Source: Monodelphis domestica (Eukaryota > Chordata > Mammalia > Didelphimorphia > Didelphidae). Taken from it: a stretch of 64,000 bases of DNA. Of this stretch, positions 1 through 9,500 are shown one piece after another (position 1 is the stretch's first letter; the number at the start of each line of letters is the position of its first letter). A program made the position numbers and the translations under genes. The notes beneath the pieces are model-generated. The model ran no database searches. It was not told the origin of the DNA and worked only from the letters and a program-made list of their open reading frames with translations. The stretch lies in NCBI RefSeq assembly GCF_027887165.1, contig NC_077232.1, positions 12,043,636 through 12,107,635 on the forward strand, given 5' to 3'.

Positions 1-409
1 GGCGCCGAGCCCAAGGCCGTGGCAGCTGCGTCCTGCCTGAGCAAACACAGGCGGGCCGCAGAGACAGGCGGCGGCGGGGCGTGTTTGTGGAGGGTAATGA
101 TGTGTAGACGTGGCCTGGCGCTCCCAGCCGGGGGCCAGAGCGGGGCCTGCCCAGAGGAGGGGCCGGGGCGGACGGGCGTCCCGACGAAGCCCGTGGCCCG
201 CTGGAGAGAGCGGCTGAGCCGAGCCTTGGGGGGGGGGGGACGGGACGACAGGTGAGGCTCGCCCACTGGGTGAGGGCACCCCGGCAAGGACAGAGACAGC
301 CTTAGGCTGATGGGAGAAGCAGGCGCCCGGAGCCCAGGGCAGCCGACCGGCAGGGGAACGGGGGTCCCCGACCACCCCCGGCCAGCGCTCATTCCGGCTC
401 TTTCCCCAG
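1..409 (+). other. SYT7: SYT7 intron, 3' part only
   Basis: GC-rich sequence ending in a pyrimidine stretch and the acceptor ttccccag just before 410. An ACAG/GTGAGG string at about 248-256 resembles a splice donor, and an open frame precedes it. I recognise no SYT7 protein sequence in that frame, so I do not call an exon. Confidence 0.7.
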
Positions 410-545
410 GTTGCCGGCAGGTGGGAAGGCGGTGAACACGGCCCCCGTCCCGGGCCAGACGCCCCACGATGAGTCCGACCGCCGGACCGAGCCGCGCTCT
501 TCGGTCTCAGACCTCGTCAACTCCCTCACCAGCGAGATGCTCATG
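410..545 (+). CDS. SYT7: SYT7 linker exon preceding C2A
   Basis: The first base completes a split codon (lysine in human, from memory). The exon then reads [15 protein letters not shown] and ends SLTSEMLM, followed by donor gtgagg. It encodes the juxtamembrane linker end, the region where SYT7 isoforms differ in length by splicing of exons further upstream. The sequence is essentially identical to placental SYT7. Confidence 0.95.
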
Positions 546-3500
546 GTGAGGAGGAAGGGGGGCCGGGGGGGGGGCAGAGCCAGACCCCCTCCCCCAGCAC
601 GGCGTGGGGCGCCTCACACTTCTGCCCGCGGCCCAGCCGCAATGGGGGTCCAAGATGGGAGGGAGGGCTCGGAAAGCCCTGCTGCGGGCACTGCCCGCCC
701 CTTGGGGAGATGGGGGTCCTGGGCTTGGCGTTCGAGGCCCGGCACGCTGCCCCTGGGCGGAGAGGGGGCGTCTGGGACGGAGCTGAATCCACCCTCCGGG
801 GTGCCGGGAAGGAGGATCAGGTCTGCCGAGCCTCCTCTGGGTCATCTCATTATAGCCTCCCGGCAGCCCCGAGCCGCAGGTGCTATTATTATCTTATTTC
901 ACCGGCGAGGAAATTGGAACGGAGGCCGGGTCGCGGGGCTGGCGGCCTCGTGAGACGCGTTCGAACTCGAGGCTCCGGGCCGGCACAGATGCGCCCGGGC
1001 GCCCCCGGAGATCATGGCAGGGCGGCCTCTCTCCAGCAATGCCTCAGGGAGGCCGGGGCCAGTTCTGGAAAGCATGGCCGTCAGACAGGGGCTCTGGGCA
1101 CGGCCCGAGCCCGAGGGGAACGGTGCCCACCCCGGAGGCCAGAGAGGGCGCGTCCCTGGCTCCTAAGCCCGCGTCCAAGCCCTCTGCAGTTCTGTCCCTG
1201 CCTTGGCCTCCCTCTCCGAGGTCCCCTGAGCTGCCTCCACCTCTCCGTCTTTCCTGGGAAGCGGCGGCAGCCTTCGTCCTCCCCACGCGCCCCCGAATGC
1301 CCTCTCGCTTGTGTGCTGGGGCTCCCGGGAGGCTGGACTCTTGGAGGCCGGGCCCTGGCACGCAGCTGCCTCTCACAGTGCCCGCCGGAGGCAGGAAGTC
1401 CAGCATCCGCTCCCCGTCTCCTGGCGAGGAGGAGGAGGAGGAGGAGAGCAGAGTAGACTGTCCAGGGAGAGGGCAGGCCATTCGCTCCCATGACGGTGGT
1501 CAGAGCGACCACCGGGAGAGGAACCCTGGTTGCTCCCCACTTCTTGGCTGGCATGTGAGGACCCAGGTGGGAATCACAAGTTTGCTACCGCCTCCGAGCC
1601 TTCTAGAGGCAGCAGGTTGGGAGTCGGGAGGACTTTTGTTCGAATCCCACCCCAGACCCTTACTAGCTGTGTGGGCTCCGTCTGCCTCAGTTTCTACATC
1701 TGCAAAAAGGACCAGGGTCACCCAGATTTAAACCCAAGACCTCCTGATCTTCCTGAGACCCCTGAGCCACCTAGCTGCCCCTGAGGAAAGGTCCATGGGC
1801 GGGCTTCCAGGGGCCCAGGACCCCCCAAAGCTTCCAGGACCCTTAAACCAGAGGGTCCCTAAACCAAGACCCCCCCCAGATGGAGTTCGGGCTTGATGTG
1901 GGCTGAGGATGACACATGCCCATCACCCATACCTCAGTTTCTGGGAAATGAGGACAAAAATGGCACCTCCCTTTTGGGGGTCCTGCGAGGCCCCACCTGT
2001 GTCAGGGCCCGCTTCCAGCTCCAGAAGATGAGGCGGCCGGGAGGCTGGGCTGGAGAGAGGGAGGGAGGGAGGCCTGCCCGCACCCCGCCTCGCAGGGTCA
2101 GCCCCCTCCAGAGGCAGTCAAGAGGCCGGCCTTGCCTTTGATGTGTTTTTGATGATGCCTTCTGAAGGAGAAGGGTCTCAGGCTGCCCATCCCCCTGGGG
2201 CTCCGGTGGGGGCTGCCCGACCCGGTTGCCATAGTTACGGCTCCGCTGTGCCATCCCAGATCTGGTTAATTAGGGCTCAGGGCTACAGTTGTGCATGCAG
2301 AGCCTGGTGATGAGCCTGCAAGAGGCCCTGGAGTCCTGGAGGCACCGATTCCGGCCAGGCGCCACCCCCAAGCCCACACCCCAAAGGGGGGCGGCCAAGC
2401 ACGTGGCCATGGGCACCCTATTTTCGGTTGAGCCAGTGCGGATGCAAAGAGTGCCACCAGGAGGGGGAGGGAGCGCAAAATGAAGAAGGGCTGCTTGGGC
2501 TGGGAAAGAAGGGATGTAGAGGCGCAGGGAAGGGGGGCGACACCACCGTGGTCAGGTTCTGTGGAAGAGGAGCCACGGTAGGGACAGACGTGCCAGCCAT
2601 GGCGAATGGGCAGCCTTGGAAGGGAGGGAGTCTCCAAGTTGGGCGCGATGCCCGGGGCGCTGGCTTCTGAGGTTCCAGCTTTGCCTAATTCAGGGAAGTC
2701 AGGGTAGCGGCCAGGTCAGTGAAAAGACAAGGACCCTCCCTGGGAGAGGAGCCCTCCTGCCGCCTTTGGGGGTCCCTTCAGCTGACGGCACGGCATGGGA
2801 GAGCCAGTGCTGGAGCCCCCAGTCCCCCCAGGCCCCAGGGGACGGTCCGTGTCCCGTGCAGAGATCTAGGTTCAGGTGCTTTCAGAAGCCTCCGCATGGA
2901 CAGGGGCTCCGTAGACTTTGCCAGACTGCCCAGGGAGTCCAAGGGAAGAAAAATGGTGGCGATCCCCCTTGCTGGGGTGCCGGGACCCAGGCAAGACCCC
3001 GGGGAGGCTCCTGCCCAAATGAGACCCAAACGTGTCTCCCTGCCTCTCCCTGGATCCCCCCAAGCCCACCAAGTTTGGGCTGTTTGCTTGACCCTCTGAC
3101 CTCAGTCCAGGAATAGCAGCTGACACAGCTGGATCTGACATCAGGAGATTCAAGATGGCGGGAACCACGTGACTTACCACGTGACTCCCCACGTGACTCC
3201 CCACCTGACTTCCCCTTGCCCATTCTAGGCTTCCAGGGAGGAGAAAAGGCCCTGGTCTTGGAGTAAGGAGACCCTTGTCCAAACTCTAGCTCTGACTCAG
3301 TTGGCCAAATCACAACCTCTCAGGGTCTCCGCCTCCTTCTCTGTAGAATGGGAGTAACAATGCATTACCTACCTCAAAGATTCCTCGTCAAATCAAGTCA
3401 CCAAGTATTTATTAAATGCCCACCATGTGCCTGGCCCCGTGCTAAGGGCTGGGGATCCAAAAGGGGGTCCCTACCCCCCCCAGAGCCCACAGGCTACTGA

Positions 3501-6500
3501 GGGAGGCAGCGTGCCAAGACCTAGGCACAAGGGGGGGTAGACACGGGCCGATGGAGAGGCAGCCCAAGGAGGAGGGGGAGGAGGAGGGGCTGAAGCCCAG
3601 CTCCTGGTGAGGAGAGGATAGACCCAGGAGCCATCGCCCGGTGAGTGGGAGGTTTGTGGTGCCCCCCGTGGGGTCCCCCAGACCTCGAGGGGGGCCTTTC
3701 CCTGATGCCTCCTGGGGGTCTGTCTCTCGTGCCCCAGCTGTCCCCAGGCTCGGAGGATGACGAGGCCCACGAGGGCTGCAGCCAGGAGAACCTGGGCCGG
3801 ATCCAGTTCAGCGTGGGCTACAACTTCCAAGAGTCCACCCTCACCGTGAAGATCATGAAGGCGCAGGAGCTGCCGGCCAAGGACTTCAGCGGCACCAGCG
3901 ACCCCTTCGTCAAGATCTACCTGCTCCCCGACAAGAAGCACAAGCTGGAGACCAAGGTCAAGAGGAAGAACCTGAACCCCCACTGGAACGAGACGTTCCT
4001 CTTTGAAGGTGAGGCCGGCCCTGCCGGGAGCCCCCCAGGGGCACGACGGGGACCAGGTCGGGGCCGCTTTGGGCAGTCATTTGGGCACACGAGTCCATGG
4101 GGAGGGCCCCGAGGGCTGGCCGGGTGGCCTGGGCAGCTCGCTTTCCCTGGGGCTCCTCGTCGTGTAACAGGAACCTGGAGGGGATGTCCTCGTTTATTGT
4201 GTGGCTCTGCCAGCCTCACCGCCCCCTAAGGAAGACCGGGGGGCCGTGCAGAGGGGAAGGTTCTAGGCCCGTCCCATCAGCCGCGAGACGTTGGCCTGTT
4301 CTCTTCGGTTCTTGCCTTGCCTCTGACCCTCCTCTGCCGGCCACTCAACCTCTCCTGGGCTTTGAAGAGGCCTCCCCCGGGGGGAGAGAGAACAAAGGGG
4401 GCACAGCTGCGGGCACACGTGTTCTCCTGAGTCCCTGGTAGCAAAGTCCCAGAAAGAAAGGATTAGACTCCTTTGGCTTGGCCCCGGAGGGCAGAACCAG
4501 GGGAGGAAGTGGAGAGGGGGGTGGGGGACAGGACTCGAAGCAAAGGGAGACGGCCTAGCAGTTAGAAAGGTCTCGGCAGAAGGTGATGAGCTCCCTGTCC
4601 CCGGAGGACATCACGCAGAGGCCGAAGGGCCAAGCACTGGCGAGTGTGTTGTAGATGGGATGGATCCCTGCTCGGCCTAACCTCTGCCTGTCTTTAGAGA
4701 CCCTTCCAGGCCTGAAATCCCAAGGCACATCTAGGTGTTTGTGGTAGCGAGCACCAGGTAGGCCCAGAAAAGGCCTCCTGAAGGAGGGGTCCCCTAGGCT
4801 GGGTCCTGAGCAGAACCAGGGTTCTAAGAGGTGGAGATGAGGAGAAGCATTCCAGGCATCGGGAACAGCCTGGGCACAGCCAAGACCCAGAGCGTTTAAA
4901 GATGGGAAAGTTAGGAAGGACTTTAAGTGTCCGAGGAGATGATTCGTGATCCAGGAGTCGGTCCGTCACCCAGGGCGGGTGGCCTGGTCACGGAGGCACT
5001 TGAGCTGTTTCACTTTGGTGGCTACCTGGAGGATGGATTGGAAGAGGGAAAGGGTTGAGTTGGGGAGGCCGGTCAGGAAGCTGTTGGAAAAGGCCAGGCA
5101 GGAGGTGATGAGGCCCAGAACTGGGGTGGGGGCTGCCAGAGTGGGGTGAAGGGAGGCAGAAAAAACATGCAACTGATAGGATGCGTGGAATGAATGAGAG
5201 GATGGGCTTCGACACTGATTTTGTGGATCTGCATGGCTGGGAAAGTGGGGGACCTTCACCAGAAATAGAGAACTTCAGGAGACTGTGATCTGGGGTGACG
5301 GGGAAGGAAAGTTCTGTGTTGGATGAGCCGAACTGGGCTGTGGACGGGATGGCCAGTCAGAAGTGGCTGACTGTGAGTGAGGTGGGACTGTAGCTCAGGA
5401 GAGAGGTGGGGCAGGATTTATGGATCATTACAACCATGGAGGAGGATGAGGTCATCAAGTGGGAGGCGAGAGAAGAAAAGAGTAAAGGCCGAGAGCAAAG
5501 TGTTGGGGAACATCTAAGTTAGGGGGCACGACATGGGGGGAGGGGGGAGCCAGCCAATGAGACTCAGAAGGAGTGGTCAGAGAGGTAGGTAAAGGGGGGA
5601 GAGAGAGAGACAAACAGAGAGACAGACAGAGACAGAGAGAGAGGGAGGGAAAGAGAGAGGAGAGAGACTGACAGAGAGCCAGAGAGAGAGGGAGGGATAG
5701 ATAAACAGAGAGAGAGGGAGGGAGAGACAGACAGACAGAGACAGAGAGAGGAAAGGAGAGACAGACAGACAGAGAAGAGAGCCAGAGAGAGAGGGAGGGA
5801 GAGAGAGAGGAGAGAGCCAGAGAGAGAGAGCCAGAGAGGGACAGAGAGAGAGAAAGAGAGAGAGAGAGAAAGAGAGGAGAGACAGAGGGAGGGAGGGAGA
5901 GACAGACAGACAGAGAGACAGAGAAAGAGAGACAGAGAAAGGAGAGACAGACAGAGAGAGACAGAGAGAGAGGGAGGGAAAGAGGGAGGAAGAGAGAGAG
6001 AAGAGAGAGAGGAGAGACAGACAGACAGAGAGACAGAGGGAGAGAGAAAAAGAGAGAGACAGAGAGGAGATACAGCCAGAGACAGACAGACAGAGATAGA
6101 AGACAGACAGACAGACAGAGAGAAAGGAGAGAGACAGAGAGGAGATACAGAGACAGACAGACAGACAGACAGACGGGCAGAGAGGGGGGCTGGGAGATCA
6201 CTAGTGGCTCCCGAGAGGGTGATCTCAGTTGCAGGATAAGATCAGCAGCCAGAGGAAGTAGCACTGACCGTGGCCCCCTTTTCTTGGACTCTAGCTGACA
6301 AAGAGTGGGTGCAGTGAAACTGCAAAGGAAAAGGTTGGGGCCCAAAGCCGTCTTCAGGATTGGAGCTCCAGCGCTGGAAGGGGATCTCCTCCAGCGGGAG
6401 TCCTTGGGCAGAGGCCGGATGGTGCCCGCTGAGGCTGCTGGGGTGGGGGAGCTCTCCTGTGGTCCCTTCTCGCTCGGAGGCACCAGAACGTTTCCTGGGT

Positions 6501-9500
6501 CGGGGTTCGAGCCCAGAGCCCTGACTTCCCTCTCGGTCCCCACAGGCTTCCCCTATGAGAAGGTGGTGCAGCGGGTGCTGTACCTGCAGGTCCTGGACTA
6601 TGATCGCTTCAGTCGGAACGACCCCATTGGCGAGGTGTCCATCCCTCTCAACAAAGTGGACCTGACCCAGATGCAGACATTCTGGAAGGAGTTGAAGCCA
6701 TGTAGCGACGGGAGCGTAAGGCCCTTTCTGTCCCTCCCGGAGGCTGGGGCTTAGCGTCTTGGGCATGAGAAAAGGGTGCCCCTTCCCTGCCACAGCAGGA
6801 GAAGGCTTCCACCCTATGGAAGGGGGGCCTCAGTGATCCAGGGAAGGTACAATGGGTGGTCATAAAAGAAGGCTAGGGGCACCAAAATGCACCAAGCAAT
6901 GGTCCTGGAGACCAGAGGACCCGAGTTCAATTTCCACCTCACACACTTCCTAGCAAGACCCTGGGCAAGTCACTTAATCTCTGTTGACCTCAGTTTCCTC
7001 ATCTGTGAAATGGGATAACAATATCACCTAACTCCCAGATATTTGTATAGTGCTCCGCAAACTTTCGAGCACTATATAAGTGCTAACAATTATTGTTATT
7101 ATTACTATCACCCCCAGGTAGGGGGTAAGGGGGGGAGCCATTGTGGAAGGGACCCCATGGCCCACATCTGGCTAGCCCCTGCTGCCCCTGGAATGAGCTG
7201 GGAACTGGAGAAAGGGGCCCGATCCCTCGGAATGTGGCTCAGGCTCTGAGGAGTCCTTTCCAGAGGTGCTACAGTGCCAGGGCTGCAGGCCTCATCACAG
7301 CAGTCCCCTGTGGGGTCCTCGGAGCGCAGAGCCACCTAAGAATTTTGCCCAGGCTCCCAGCCCCCACCCCCTCCTTTTGTCTCTTCCAGGGAAGTCGAGG
7401 GGAGCTGCTCCTGTCCCTGTGCTATAACCCCTCTGCCAACTCCATCATCGTGAATATCATCAAAGCCCGGAACCTAAAAGCCATGGACATCGGGGGAACA
7501 TCTGGTACGGGGCGGCTTTGGAGCAGGGCTGGGATGATGAGGCAGAGGGGGGCATTGTGAACATGGGCCTCTCTCAGCTCTTTCCTTCTTGGATTGTGGA
7601 ATCTAAATCTCCCCCCATCCTTCCCTCTCCACGTGTTGAACATCATCCCATGGAGCTCTCCTTCCTATCAGAACACTCCTTGGGGCAGCTAAGTGGATAG
7701 AGAGCCAGACCTAGAGATGAGGGGTCCTGGGTTCAAATTTGACCTCAGACACTTCCTAGCTGTATGACCCTGGGCAAGTCACTTAACCCTCTGTCTAGCC
7801 CTTACCACTCTTCTGCTTTAGAACCAATATATAGTATTGATTCTAAGAAGACAGCAAAGGGTTCAAGAAAAAAGAACACTCCCAAAGCTAGGGCTGCTGG
7901 GCAGTCAGCTAACATTGACTAAGGGTCTGCTATGGGCTGGGTTCTAGATTCAGTGCTAGGCTCTCTCTGGACCAGAGGCAAGTTTATTGGGGTGTATTCT
8001 AGGTTCCTTTCCGGAATGAAGAAGGTAGCATGGAAATAGAAAGAATGCTAGGTTGGGACTCTGGAGGTCTGAGTTCTGGTCCTAATTCTGTCAGCTTCCT
8101 TGGTGACTCTGAGCTAGGGATGACCCCTTTCTAGGCCCATGTTTTCCCATCTGCAAAATAAGGTAGTTGAGGCGAATGTTCTCTGAGGTCCTCCCCAGCC
8201 CTGACATTCCCTGCTCTAGGCCCCCTCTGCCCGGCTCTGATGTTCCCTGTTCTACGGTCCCTCCCAGCTCCAACATTCTATAATTCAGCATCTCTAAGGC
8301 TCCCTGTAGTCTTTGATGGCTGCCCCCCCCAAAGGGAAGAACCTCTCTTTTCTCCTCTTCTCCCTCGGGGGAGAGGTCCGGGCTGGAGAAGCCCCACTTC
8401 CATTGGCTCCTGCTTCTCGCCCCACAGACCCCTACGTCAAGGTGTGGTTGATGTACAAGGACAAGCGAGTGGAGAAGAAGAAGACGGTGACCATGAAGAG
8501 GAACCTGAACCCTGTCTTCAATGAGTCCTTCATCTTCGACATCCCCACAGAGAAGCTGCGGGAGACGACGATCATTATCACCGTCATGGACAAGGATAAG
8601 CTCAGCCGCAATGACGTCATCGGCAAGGTGGGTGGCACTAGCACCGGGCCACCTGCTAATGCTGGCAGGAGCAGTCAAGGGAGGGAGGGAGGCAGGGCTC
8701 TGTATGCTGGAGGAATTCAATCAATATTTGCTAAATATATGCATGAATGAGGGCAATGAAGCTAAACTGTAGGAGGGAGGAAGGAGGGAGAGAGGGAAGG
8801 AAGGAAGGAAGGAAGGAAGGAAGGAAGGAAGGAAGGAAGGAAGGAAGGAAGGAAGGAAGGCAGGCAGGCAGGCAGGAAGGAAGGAAGGAAGGAAGGAAGG
8901 AGGAAGGGAGGGAGGGAGAAAGGAAGGGAAGGAGGGAGAAAGGGCAGTAGGAAGGAAAGAAGGAAGGGAGGAAGGGAGGGAGGAAGGAGGGAAGGAAGGA
9001 AGGGCAGTAGGAAGAAGGAAGGGAGGGAAGGAGAAAGATTAAGGCAGGAGGAAGGAAGGGAGGGAGGAAGAAGGGAGAGAGGAAGGAAAGAAAGAAGGAG
9101 GGAGGGAAGGGAGGGAGGGAAGAAGAAGGAAGGAGGGAGGGAAGAGGGAAGAAAAAGGAAGGGAAGGAGGGAGGAAGGAAGGGAGGGAGGAAGGAAGGGA
9201 GGGAGGAAGGAAGAAGGAAGGAAGGAAGAAAAGAAGGGAAGGAAGAAGGAAGGGAGGGAGCAAGGGAGGGAAGGAAGGGAGGGAGGGAGGGAAGGAGAAA
9301 GGAAGGGAGAAAGGAAGGGAAGGAGGGAGGAAGGAAGGAAGGGCAGTAGGAAGGAAAGAAGGAAGGGAGGGAGGGAGGAAGGAGTGAAGGAAGGAAGGGT
9401 AGTAGGAAGAAGGAAGGGAGGGAAGGAGGGAGATTAAGGCAGGAGGAAGGAAGGGAGAGAGGAAGGAAGGAAAGAAGGAGGGAGGGAAGGGAGGGAGGGA

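Larger units (their letters stand above)
546..3737 (+). other. SYT7: SYT7 intron before the C2A exon
   Basis: 3.2 kb, GC-rich. It holds several old interspersed repeats, a tandem E-box array (3166-3213) and an X-box-like string at 2225-2238, all listed separately. The long open frames in it come from base composition and do not match known proteins. Confidence 0.8.
4009..6545 (+). other. SYT7: SYT7 intron inside C2A
   Basis: 2.5 kb. The first 550 bp show nothing I recognise. The middle (about 4560-5480) looks like an old unclassified interspersed repeat, and 5597-6178 is a purine microsatellite. It ends with acceptor gtccccacag. Confidence 0.8.
7505..8427 (+). other. SYT7: SYT7 intron within C2B
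   Basis: 923 bp. Contains a marsupial tRNA-type SINE (7682-7877) and a MIR-like copy (8025-8205). The acceptor is gccccacag. The rest shows nothing I recognise. Confidence 0.85.

Noticed and set aside
1-256. Possible extra SYT7 alternative exon ending at an ACAG/GTGAGG donor near 252
   Set aside because: The open frame shows no match to SYT7 linker sequence I know, and its start lies outside the window.
710-1731. Two 250-280-residue frames in a SYT7 intron
   Set aside because: Very GC-rich intron with few stop codons by composition; no recognisable domains and no splice context.
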